A stretch of 64,000 bases of DNA from Pelotalea chapellei (lineage in GTDB: Bacteria; Desulfobacterota; Desulfuromonadia; Geobacterales; Pseudopelobacteraceae), in the NCBI RefSeq assembly GCF_018531195.1, contig NZ_JAHDYS010000012.1, forward strand, positions 62,001-126,000, in the 5' to 3' direction. Shown in pieces: positions 53,823-61,572 of the stretch. The number at the start of each line of letters is the position of its first letter. Within the stretch, counting starts at the first letter, position 1. The position numbers and the translations under genes were made by a program. The notes below the pieces were generated by a model. The model was not told the origin of the DNA. It ran no database searches and worked only from the letters and a program-made list of their open reading frames with translations.

Positions 53823-54186
53823 GCTTCTTCCCCACTCCCCTGACCTCTTTTGCCTCGGGATCGTCCTTTGTCCACTGCCGCTTGCCCCGCTGCCGCAGAA
53901 AATCTTCGTAGTCAAGCAGCAGTTCATCCAGACTGGCGCGGGCAACATTCACCAGCCGCAGCTCGGTCTGGCTGGAGGTGGCCGCTGCCCGACTCCCCTC
54001 GGCGATGTTCTGCCGGCCACTGCGCGCGGCTTGCACCATCTGGTCAACCAGACGCGAACGCTTGTCTATAAAACGTTCGCAGAATGACACCGTGGCGTCG
54101 TACACGATCGTTGAGGCCTGAAACGAGCGCAAATCGCGGTAGCCGCCGCTCGGACGGAGCTTTTTGTAGGTGCCGGATTCGTTCAT
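53422..54186 (-). CDS. Four-helix-bundle protein with topoisomerase-type zinc finger
   Basis: The 254-residue protein has an N-terminal four-helix-bundle fold of the 23S rRNA intervening-sequence/avd-like family (about 15-190; QMVQAARSGRQNIAEGSRAA is the hallmark). A C-terminal topoisomerase I-type zinc finger follows (CPKCGKPMVV ... FLGCSSYPQCRG). Two Asp/Arg/Thr-rich spacers come from the DNA palindromes. The family may bind nucleic acid; its role is unproven. AAGGATAG precedes the ATG. The gene is monocistronic in the gap between the DUF operon and the acyltransferase gene. Confidence 0.85.
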   Translation of the reverse strand: MNESGTYKKLRPSGGYRDLRSFQASTIVYDATVSFCERFIDKRSRLVDQMVQAARSGRQNIAEGSRAAATSSQTELRLVNVARASLDELLLDYEDFLRQRGKRQWTKDDPEAKEVRGVGKKLHHRSDRTDRADPTDHEAYAAWLQHSDPAIVANAMICLIHQTNYLLDQQISVLERSFVNEGGYSEQLAAARLQKRKSLHPTDRSDPTDEKRKFPPCPKCGKPMVVRTARQGKNAGSQFLGCSSYPQCRGIAAV

Positions 54187-54278
54187 GGCTATCCTTGAAA
54201 TATATCAATTTTTTGGCCTGGGGGAGAATCTTATATGACCATTTGGTTAAAGCAAACACATTTTCCAATGCCAATAGT

Positions 54279-57200
54279 TCACCCCCCCACGGCCGCCAAA
54301 GCAAGCTCCTTGATCCCTTTCAAATCCAACTTGCCGGTGCCCAGAATCGGCAGATTTTCCACTTCCAGATAACAGTCCCGCCCCGGCTTCCACAGATTCG
54401 GTAAAGAACTTTCGGCCATGTGGCGTTGCAGGGTTGCGGCATCGGCCGCTTCACGGGTAAACAGCACCACCAGACGCTCCCCCTTTTTCTCGTCCGGCAC
54501 GGAAGTCACCGCCACTACTCCGGTCTGCCCCAGTCGGTTGTGCAGTTCGTCCTCCACCACGCCGTGCGGCACCATTTCTCCACCAATCTTGCTGAAGCGG
54601 GACAGACGGTCGGTAATGCGGATAAAGCCGTCATCGTCCATAACGCCGATGTCGCCGGTGACATACCAGCCGTCACGGATCACCTCGGCGGTCTTATCCG
54701 ACCTGCCGAGATAGCCAAGCATCACGTTGGGGCCTTTTACCAGCATAAGTCCCGCCTCGCCCGCTTTCAATTCATGGCCGCTTTCCGGATCAACCACCTT
54801 GATCACCACACCCGGAATCGGATGCCCCACGCTACCCTCTTTGGAACCATGCTGGCGCACGCCCCCCACCTCGACATCGGGCAGCGAAAGCGTGATGACC
54901 GGCGCCAGTTCGGTGGCGCCGTAGCCTTCCATCGGCCTGACACCAAAACGCTCCTCAAAGGAATCGGCCACCTTGGCCTTAAGCTTTTCGGCGCCGGTGA
55001 TCACCAGTCGCAGAGAGGCGAAATCCTCTCGCTTGGCGCGACGCAAGTATGCCAGCAGGAAAGTCGGCGTGGCCAGCAGCAAGGTTGACCTGTGCTCCCT
55101 CACCACCTGTGCGATCTTTTCGCCATCAATGGGATTGGAATGATAGGCGGCCGAGAAACCGGAGGCGAGCGGAAACCAGAGGGTGGCGGTGAAGCCCAGC
55201 GAATGAAAGAAGGGAAGAGCCGAGCAGACGTTGTCGGCGGTGCTGACCCGGAACACCATGCGCAACGCCTCGATATTGGACATGATGTTGTGATGGGTCA
55301 GCATGACCCCTTTGGGCTCGCCGGTGCTGCCGGAGGAGAAGATCACTGTGGCCACGCTGTCGGGGGTAAATCCGACCCGCGTGCAGAGCAGGCGTGTCGG
55401 CAACAGACGAGCCTTCATCAGGGCCACGAACTTGTCCAGGGAAGTGATGGTCGGCAGCAGATCCTCCAGCAGAATCATTCCCTCCAGCCGCGGCATTGAT
55501 GGCATTTTCTCCAGGAATGCCTTTGACGTGATGATGGATGTGATTGCGCATTGTTCAACAGCCGAACGCAGGGAACCTTCGGCAGCCGTGTAGTTCAGGC
55601 TGACCGGAACCTTGCCCATCAGCATCAGGGCCAGGTTTGCCAGTACGCCCCCCACGGAAGGGGGGAGCAGAAGACCGACATGTTCGCCAATCGCTCCCCC
55701 CTTTGCGAAAGGGGGGCTGGGGGGGATTTGGCCGTCAGCTGCAGAAATCCCCCTCGATCCCCCTTTCGTAAAGGGGGGGGAAGCCAGCAGCGCCTCCAGT
55801 TTACCTGCCAAAGCCACAGCCCCGGCCAGCGTTCTTCCATAGGTCAGGCATTTGCCCGATGTGTCGGCAATAGCCTTGCGAGTCCAGTTCTGCCGGGCTG
55901 ATTGGATAAAATACTGCTCCAGTGGCTTGCGGTTCGCCTTGCGGGAATCAAAATAATCGCAGGAGAGCTCAGCCACCTTTTGGCGCACCTCCATGGCCGT
56001 GCAGGTGGAAGACATCGGCTTACCGAACAGAATGCTCACCGGATAGGGGGAGAATGCCGGCAGACGTGACAGCAACCGGCCATGGGCATAGGAAAGGATG
56101 CTGCCCCAGGCGCCGCCGATGTAGACCGGGACGATCGGATAGTCGGTCCCTTTGACGATGCGCTCGAATCCTCCGCGGAACTCGCGCAGCATGCCGTTGC
56201 GGGTCAATTGTCCCTCGGCAAAAATACAGACCAGATAGCCTTCATCCAAGGCAGTCCTGGCCTGCCGCATGAACTCCAGCAGCCCTTTCTTGCTATCTTG
56301 GGAAGAGACCGGTATGACCCCCATCAGCCGGAACAGGCCGCTCAAGAGCGGCGTATTGTAGATGCGCCGCTCCATCACGAAACGGATGCGACGCTGGTTG
56401 GTGGCGGTCAGCAGCAAGGCATCCAACCAGGTGACATGGTTGGGAATCAGCAGTGCCGGTCCCCCTACCGGCAGGTTTTCAGCTCCGATGATGCGAAAAC
56501 GATAAAAGATGCGCATGGCAGCCAGTGCGATAAAGCGCAGCAGAAAATCAGGCAGCACCCAGAATGATATCAGCGTGAACACCAGGGTTATGATACCGAC
56601 GACGCTGAATCCCTGGGCCGCCGAAAAGCCAAACGGCCCGCTGAACAGCCAGGTTAGTCCCGACGCGATCAGGATCGCCACCCAGTTGACAAAGCTGGAA
56701 GCGGCCAATACCTCGCCCCTTTTGGCAGGCTCGGCCCGGAACTGAATAAAGGTTTGCAGCGGCAAGCTGAACAGGCCCGCCGACACGCCAAACAGCGCCA
56801 GGATTGCCAGACAGGACAGCAGCGTCGAGGGCACCACATGCAGCAAAACAGGGGCGATAGTCAGGCCGGCAGCACCGATGGGAACAATGCCGAATTCCAC
56901 ATCGCGACCGGATAGTTTGGCGGCCAGGAGCGATCCGCCGCCGATGCCGAGGGCAGCAGCCAGAAAAAGGTAGCCGCTATGGGCCTCGGACAGCCCCAGT
57001 CCCTGCATGCCATAGGCAATCAGGTTGAGCTGGGCATAGCCCCCTATAAACATGAAATACGCCTGACCAATGACCGCCAGCATCAGATGCCGGTCATGGC
57101 GGATAGCCAGCAGGGTGCGCAGGATCTCTGTCGGGAAGTAAGCTATTTTTCGGTTAGTATCGGCGCGCGGGGTGACCTCCATGCCCGATGCCGCCCACAG

Positions 57201-57764
57201 GCCAACCAAAGCGATCATCAGGCAGGAGAGTGCCCCTATCCAGTAGCGTCCAGCCACGGCCTGGGTCAGTGCCGAGGCCGACACTGTCCCACAGATGATA
57301 GCCAGATAAGTGAAGGACTCGATCAGGCCGTTGGCGCGGGAGAGCTGTTCACGACCGGCCAGTTCCGGGATTACGCCATATTTGGCCGGTGCAAAAAAAG
57401 CGCTGTGAGTCGCCATCATGAATATCACGACATACAAACCGTCATGCCACCCTGCGGCAAAGGCAGCAACCGCCAAAGCGGTCACCACTACCTCAATTAC
57501 CTTTATGGCGACAATAATGCGCGACTTGGCCAACCGATCAGCCAGGCAGCCGGCAGGAGCCGAGAAGAGCAGAAACGGCAGCACAAATACCGCCCCGACG
57601 GTGGCGGTGATCACTCCGGCTTTGTCGGCCCCCTTGACACCAATCAGGCAGAAGATAATCAGGAGCTTCAGTACATTGTCGTTCATCGCCCCCAGGAATT
57701 GGGTAACGTTCAGTCGACCGAAGGAGTGGGGAAGCTTGTTGGTTGATATTTCGCCCATTTTCAT
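54279..57764 (-). CDS. Three-part fusion: MFS transporter, PlsC acyltransferase, acyl-ACP synthetase
   Basis: The 1,161-residue protein joins an LplT-like major facilitator transporter (about 1-415, twelve helices), a PlsC/1-acylglycerol-phosphate acyltransferase (about 425-620; NHVTWLDA holds the HX4D pair) and an Aas-type AMP-dependent acyl-ACP synthetase (about 640-1155; SSGSTGEPKGVMLTHHN is the P-loop). In E. coli, LplT and Aas are separate and together import and re-acylate lysophospholipids. A 29-residue insert at 662-691 (SPPFTKGG, PPSPPFAKGG) is the translation of a palindromic repeat. AAAGG precedes the ATG. It sits with an amidohydrolase and a divergent sigma-54 regulator upstream. 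Confidence 0.92.
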   Translation of the reverse strand: MKMGEISTNKLPHSFGRLNVTQFLGAMNDNVLKLLIIFCLIGVKGADKAGVITATVGAVFVLPFLLFSAPAGCLADRLAKSRIIVAIKVIEVVVTALAVAAFAAGWHDGLYVVIFMMATHSAFFAPAKYGVIPELAGREQLSRANGLIESFTYLAIICGTVSASALTQAVAGRYWIGALSCLMIALVGLWAASGMEVTPRADTNRKIAYFPTEILRTLLAIRHDRHLMLAVIGQAYFMFIGGYAQLNLIAYGMQGLGLSEAHSGYLFLAAALGIGGGSLLAAKLSGRDVEFGIVPIGAAGLTIAPVLLHVVPSTLLSCLAILALFGVSAGLFSLPLQTFIQFRAEPAKRGEVLAASSFVNWVAILIASGLTWLFSGPFGFSAAQGFSVVGIITLVFTLISFWVLPDFLLRFIALAAMRIFYRFRIIGAENLPVGGPALLIPNHVTWLDALLLTATNQRRIRFVMERRIYNTPLLSGLFRLMGVIPVSSQDSKKGLLEFMRQARTALDEGYLVCIFAEGQLTRNGMLREFRGGFERIVKGTDYPIVPVYIGGAWGSILSYAHGRLLSRLPAFSPYPVSILFGKPMSSTCTAMEVRQKVAELSCDYFDSRKANRKPLEQYFIQSARQNWTRKAIADTSGKCLTYGRTLAGAVALAGKLEALLASPPFTKGGSRGISAADGQIPPSPPFAKGGAIGEHVGLLLPPSVGGVLANLALMLMGKVPVSLNYTAAEGSLRSAVEQCAITSIITSKAFLEKMPSMPRLEGMILLEDLLPTITSLDKFVALMKARLLPTRLLCTRVGFTPDSVATVIFSSGSTGEPKGVMLTHHNIMSNIEALRMVFRVSTADNVCSALPFFHSLGFTATLWFPLASGFSAAYHSNPIDGEKIAQVVREHRSTLLLATPTFLLAYLRRAKREDFASLRLVITGAEKLKAKVADSFEERFGVRPMEGYGATELAPVITLSLPDVEVGGVRQHGSKEGSVGHPIPGVVIKVVDPESGHELKAGEAGLMLVKGPNVMLGYLGRSDKTAEVIRDGWYVTGDIGVMDDDGFIRITDRLSRFSKIGGEMVPHGVVEDELHNRLGQTGVVAVTSVPDEKKGERLVVLFTREAADAATLQRHMAESSLPNLWKPGRDCYLEVENLPILGTGKLDLKGIKELALAAVGG
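55694..55780. repeat. 87-bp palindromic CCCCCTTT-GGGGG element translated in frame
   Basis: Two ~35-base arms (CTCCCCCCTTTGCGAAAGG ... and ... CCCCCTTTCGTAAAGGGG) are near reverse complements around a 15-base centre. The length, 87 bases, is a multiple of three, so the host gene frame is kept. The resulting peptide sits at a linker between the acyltransferase and synthetase domains. Such PPSPPFAKGG-encoding repeats recur in many genomes, from memory. Confidence 0.75.
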
Positions 57765-57786
57765 AATTGTGCCTTTAGATTGTTTT

Positions 57787-57878
57787 GTAGGGGCGCGGTT
57801 TCCGCGCCCTGCCTTGTTTCTGTGCCTTTTATCTTAAACGGGCGGGGGCAAGATCGGGCGGGGGGACCCCGCCCCTAC
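57787..57878. repeat. 92-bp element with GTAGGGGCG terminal inverted repeats
   Basis: GTAGGGGCG at 57787-57795 and CGCCCCTAC at 57870-57878 are perfect terminal inverted repeats bounding a GC-rich stretch with further palindromes. The element covers the end of the amidohydrolase gene and supplies its last codons (SPRPILPPPV and stop). It lies between that gene and the start of the MFS/acyltransferase gene. Confidence 0.65.
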
Positions 57879-58853
57879 AATCCGGCCACTGTTGCCCATA
57901 ATTTCCTCCGTCACCCCCAGCGCCATCTTCAGCTCCACATCCCGATCCCAAGGGTTTCGAATGCTGGCAATGCGCCGTACTTCCAACAAGGGAATGTGGC
58001 GAGCGTGCCACCATGGGGAAGTGATAAAGCTGTTGATGATCGGCATGTCGCTGCCATACAGCAAGCGATCGTGAATACGAGTGTGCCGCAGCACCTTGCC
58101 CAGGTGTCCCAACCGGTTGACCTGGGTCAGGCTGGAAAAGTCGGCGAAAAGGTTTGGGTACTTTGCGAAAAGTGACAGCAGGCGTTCCATGTTTGGCTGC
58201 CCTTCGTTCTTTCCATTACTGGCACAATGGGCAGCGATGACCGTGACTCCTTCGTCCAAAGCACTACGCAACCGCAGCGAATCAGCCAGGCTGTTGTCGG
58301 CGCGGGTGAAGGATTCCTCGTTACCGGTGTGGGTCAACAACGGCAGCTTCAGCTCATACAGGCGGCGGTAGAATGACTTGAGCCGTGGATCGGCAGGGTC
58401 GATGCCCTGAATGGATGGCAGCCACTTCATCAGTACGGCTCCATCCGCTGCAGCCTGCTCAAGCCGCTCCAGTGCATCCCGTCGATAGGGATTGATGCTG
58501 GCCCCGAATAACAGATTCGAGTAGTTGTGGCAGGCCTGCCCCAGGAAGGAATTAGGGATATAAATCTCCGTCGCGGCTTCATCCAATTCGCCACGTGCGT
58601 TGACCACACCATCCATGGCCAGCACCACTGCGGCAGTTACGTGCCGCGATTCGGCCAGGCCCTGTGACAGCCGTTCCAATACAAGTTCATCACCGCGGTC
58701 AATAAGTTCCGCTTCGGTCACGCCGAATGTTTTGAGAAAAAATCGAAAGCGCTTATTGCGGCGCATGGCACTGGAGACAAAACAGCCACTGGAGCCGGCG
58801 CCAATGCCGGCGGTATGGCAGTGGATGTCAATGAGGGGGGCAGATGATCGCAT
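57834..58853 (-). CDS. Metal-dependent amidohydrolase (TIM-barrel, PHP/TatD-like superfamily)
   Basis: Start at 58853 (MRSSAPLIDIHCHTAGIG) has AGGAG seven bases ahead; the frame is open further but there it is antisense to the sigma-54 regulator gene. The 339-residue product has IDIHCHTAG (HxH metal site), LLTHTGNEESF, VIAAHCASNG and LLYGSDMPI, the expected metal ligands of the amidohydrolase_2 family. The substrate is unknown. The last ten codons come from the repeat at 57787-57878, replacing the original end. The gene is divergent from the sigma-54 activator and precedes the MFS/acyltransferase gene; activator control of both is plausible. Confidence 0.85.
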   Translation of the reverse strand: MRSSAPLIDIHCHTAGIGAGSSGCFVSSAMRRNKRFRFFLKTFGVTEAELIDRGDELVLERLSQGLAESRHVTAAVVLAMDGVVNARGELDEAATEIYIPNSFLGQACHNYSNLLFGASINPYRRDALERLEQAAADGAVLMKWLPSIQGIDPADPRLKSFYRRLYELKLPLLTHTGNEESFTRADNSLADSLRLRSALDEGVTVIAAHCASNGKNEGQPNMERLLSLFAKYPNLFADFSSLTQVNRLGHLGKVLRHTRIHDRLLYGSDMPIINSFITSPWWHARHIPLLEVRRIASIRNPWDRDVELKMALGVTEEIMGNSGRIVGAGSPRPILPPPV

Positions 58854-59024
58854 AGGATGCTCCTGGTGGATTGTAAATTGTTCTATGCCTGCATCTGTTT
58901 CAGGGAACATGCCAGAAGGCCAACATTTATGCAATACCCGCATTTTTAACAGGTTAAGTGAAATTGCAACGGGTGCCGATGAGCTTGATTGACACTGAAT
59001 GTCTGGATGATGTACATAATATGC

Positions 59025-60527
59025 ATGACAAAGACCTTGCTGACATCTGTTGAACGTGACTTTTTCAAAATGGTCGGCCAGGCGGCTTTTACCAATCCTT
59101 TCAGCCAGGCCAGGGTGGAATTGGACAGGAAGATTGCCGGAACTGACGCTGCCATGCCGTGGAATGATCTGCTCGAGCAGGTCACCGCCCGAATCTCCGA
59201 ACGGCTTGCACTGTTGAAAAAGTCGGGACGCGACGACCTGAAGCTTCATGCCAAGGATGACCAGGAGTTGCTCAGAACAGTTTTCCTGTTCGACATCTAC
59301 CACCGTTATGGTCGGACCTTCGACGATTTCATTCTAAAGCAGATGGCAGCTGGTGACGCACCAATTCCCATCCCCTTTGCCACAGAGCTGCTGGGCGCCA
59401 TAGCTGCCCTGGGGCTCAGCGAAAGTGGCTGCCACCGCTACCTGGGAATCTTCTACCAGATCCGACGCGCTTTTTATTTCATCGAGACAGCACTGACCGG
59501 CCTCTCCGAATCCATGCACGGCCTGCGGCTGCAGCTCTGGAACAACATTTTCACCTGCGACATCAACTGGTATGAGCAGCACCTTTGGAACCGCATGGAG
59601 GATTTTTCCACGCTGCTGCTCGGTGAAACCGGTACCGGCAAAGGAGCGGCTGCCGCTGCCATCGGGCGCTCCGGCTTTATCCCCTTCGACGGTCGCAGCG
59701 GTCGTTTCTGCGAGAGCTTCACCCGCAATTTCATTCCGATCAACCTGTCCCAATACCCGGAATCCCTGCTGGAATCGGAACTTTTCGGGCACAAAAAAGG
59801 CGCCTTTACCGGCGCCATCGAAAACCATGAGGGTATCTTCAGCCGCTGCACACCCCACGGCTCCATTTTTCTGGATGAGATTGGCGACGTCTCCATACCG
59901 GTGCAGATCAAGCTTTTGCAAGTTATTCAGGAACGAACCTTCACCCCGGTGGGAAGCCATGAGCGTCAACGTTTCCAGGGCCGCGTTATTGCCGCCACCA
60001 ATCGGCCACTGGACAACCTTCGCCGCTCCGGCCAGTTTCGCGACGATTTTTATTACCGGCTCTGCTCCGACATCATCGTGGTCCCGCCGCTCAGGCAGCG
60101 TATTCAAGAAGAACCGGCCGAACTGGAGGCGCTGATCGGCAGCATATTGAAACGAATGATCGGCGAGGCTGCCGCTTCTCATGTACGCCTGGTACGGGAG
60201 ACGCTCAACCGTGATCTGAAGCAGCACTACACCTGGCCAGGCAATGTACGTGAATTGGAACAGGCCATACGACGCATCATCATCACCCGTCATTATCGCG
60301 GAGATATGGCAACATCAGCCACCAGCGACCCAGCCGACCGGTTGATGGCACGCATCGAGACCGGCAGCATGGATGCGCAACAACTGATGGCAGAATATTG
60401 CGGGCTACTCTACCGACGCGTCGGCACCTACGAAGAAGTTGCCCGGAAAACCGGGCTCGATCGGCGCACGGTCAAGAAGTATGTTTTGTTGACCAGCGCA
60501 GAGGGTGCTGCAAATAAAAAGAAATAG
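59025..60527 (+). CDS. Sigma-54-dependent transcriptional activator with unusual N-terminal domain
   Basis: Start taken as ATG 59025 (MTKTLLTSVERDFFKM); further in-frame starts lie at 59007 and 58989, and no clear ribosome site decides. The 500-residue protein has an N-terminal domain (1-200) of no familiar sensor type, with no receiver signature. The AAA+ domain (about 200-440) has Walker A GETGTGKG, a perfect GAFTGA loop and Walker B GSIFLDEIGD. The insert after Walker A is longer than usual. A C-terminal HTH ends the protein (YEEVARKTGLDRRTVKKYVL). It is divergent from the amidohydrolase, and likely targets are that gene and the acyltransferase fusion; no good -24/-12 site was found there. 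Confidence 0.88.
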   Translation: MTKTLLTSVERDFFKMVGQAAFTNPFSQARVELDRKIAGTDAAMPWNDLLEQVTARISERLALLKKSGRDDLKLHAKDDQELLRTVFLFDIYHRYGRTFDDFILKQMAAGDAPIPIPFATELLGAIAALGLSESGCHRYLGIFYQIRRAFYFIETALTGLSESMHGLRLQLWNNIFTCDINWYEQHLWNRMEDFSTLLLGETGTGKGAAAAAIGRSGFIPFDGRSGRFCESFTRNFIPINLSQYPESLLESELFGHKKGAFTGAIENHEGIFSRCTPHGSIFLDEIGDVSIPVQIKLLQVIQERTFTPVGSHERQRFQGRVIAATNRPLDNLRRSGQFRDDFYYRLCSDIIVVPPLRQRIQEEPAELEALIGSILKRMIGEAAASHVRLVRETLNRDLKQHYTWPGNVRELEQAIRRIIITRHYRGDMATSATSDPADRLMARIETGSMDAQQLMAEYCGLLYRRVGTYEEVARKTGLDRRTVKKYVLLTSAEGAANKKK

Positions 60528-60532
60528 GACAT

Positions 60533-60563
60533 AAAAAAGCCGTAAACCCGAAGGTCTACGGCT
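60533..60563 (-). terminator. Intrinsic terminator downstream of ssb
   Basis: On the minus strand AGCCGTAGACC pairs with GGTTTACGGCT (one mismatch) around a TTCG tetraloop-like centre, followed by TTTTTT. This is a textbook intrinsic terminator. It serves the minus-strand ssb transcript. It also lies six bases after the stop of the convergent sigma-54 activator gene, so it could act for both. Confidence 0.85.
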
Positions 60564-60616
60564 GAAAACTCCAAAAATGTGTTTTCATATTTTATTTGGA
60601 TTTTGTTGAAAACTCA

Positions 60617-60812
60617 GGTTGTTCAAAAATAGTCAGATCGTCGCAACCGGAGAACGCCCCGCGGAGGCCATCCCTCTCTCTATCTCTCCCCCAGAGGGGG
60701 AGAGGAAGCTTTGCCCTCTCCCGCTGGGAGAGGGATTGGGTGAGGGCCGCAGCGCTACGTCGCACAAGGTGGCTTTCGAGGATGGCGGCGAGATGGCTGT
60801 TTTTCAACAACC
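60617..60812. repeat. 196-bp MITE-like element with ~28-bp terminal inverted repeats
   Basis: The left end GGTTGTTCAAAAATAGTCAG (continuing ATCGTCGC) and the reverse complement of the right end, GGTTGTTGAAAAACAGCCAT (continuing CTCGCCGC), match at 22 of 28 positions. The interior has a C/G-rich palindrome (CCCTCTCCCGCTGGGAGAGGG). It contains no gene and ends one base past the ssb stop codon. A partial copy lies at 41711-41760. Confidence 0.75.
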
Positions 60813-60813
60813 A

Positions 60814-61251
60814 TTAAAACGGGATGTCATCATCCTGGAACGGCGGCTCTTCATAACTACTTCCACCGCCACTCCCTCCGGCCGCAGGAGCCGAACCTGG
60901 CTCGCGCCGTTCACCGCCCCCCTTGCCGGACAACATCTGCATTTTGTCACCGACGATATCGGTGGTGTAACGGTCGTTACCACTCTTGTCCTGCCACTTC
61001 CTTGTCTGCAGACGTCCCTCGATATAGACCGTCTTACCCTTGGAAAGATATTCCCCGGCGATCTCGGCCAGCTTTCCCCACAGGGTGATATTGTGCCATT
61101 CAGTGCGCTCTTCCCACTCGCCTGTCTTGCTCTTGAACTTCTCACTTGTGGCGAGGGAAAAACTGGCTACAGCCTGTCCCGAGGGGGTGTAGCGGACTTC
61201 AGGGTCTTTGCCCAGGTTGCCGATCAGCATGACTTTGTTGAGGCTTGCCAT
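60814..61251 (-). CDS. ssb: Single-stranded DNA-binding protein
   Basis: The 145-residue protein is a standard bacterial SSB. The OB-fold occupies about 1-108, starting [20 protein letters not shown], with the [16 protein letters not shown] and [15 protein letters not shown] segments. A short Gly/Ser/Pro-rich linker leads to the acidic tail DDDIPF, which binds replication and repair partners. AAAAGGAG precedes the ATG. It acts in DNA replication and recombination as a tetramer. The gene is monocistronic, with a repeat element and terminator directly downstream. Confidence 0.97.
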   Translation of the reverse strand: MASLNKVMLIGNLGKDPEVRYTPSGQAVASFSLATSEKFKSKTGEWEERTEWHNITLWGKLAEIAGEYLSKGKTVYIEGRLQTRKWQDKSGNDRYTTDIVGDKMQMLSGKGGGERREPGSAPAAGGSGGGSSYEEPPFQDDDIPF

Positions 61252-61572
61252 AATTAAACTCCTTTTTTTTGTCCATCTATACTGAGATCCATTATGAAAA
61301 GAGACATTTCAGCAAATAAGGGCGGCTATAGTACCTTTATTTCCGGCAGAATGAAATATTAATTCTCTGAGTTCCAAAGTTGATGTCTTTCTTGTATTTC
61401 GCCAGGCTAAATGAGACAAAATGTCTTAATCTTTTGCATTTCCATCCGATGAGAACTAGAATCCGGCTTGCCCAAAAGCCTGCTCCAGTGACACACATCA
61501 CATAATTGGCTTCATAAATCCCTTATGGTGCCGGTACTCATCATCAATCCCGTTAACTGCAACAGGAGCTTC
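61252..61572. other. Divergent promoter region between ssb and the serine hydrolase gene
   Basis: No gene was seen. It must hold the ssb promoter on the minus strand and the hydrolase promoter on the plus strand. A run of eight A/T next to the AAAAGGAG ahead of ssb is visible. No clear -35/-10 pair stands out on either strand. Confidence 0.5.

Noticed and set aside
58965-58985. Possible sigma-54 promoter (CGGCAC then TTGCA on the minus strand) ahead of the amidohydrolase
   Set aside because: The distance between the GG and GC elements is 10 instead of 12 bases, which normally abolishes sigma-54 binding.
58854-59303. 150-residue N-terminal extension of the amidohydrolase
   Set aside because: It is antisense to the sigma-54 activator gene and shows no amidohydrolase features; the ATG at 58853 has AGGAG at good spacing and begins at the metal-binding motif.
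59334-60293. 319-residue minus-strand frame inside the sigma-54 activator gene
   Set aside because: It is the antisense shadow of the well-supported AAA+ domain on the plus strand and matches no family.
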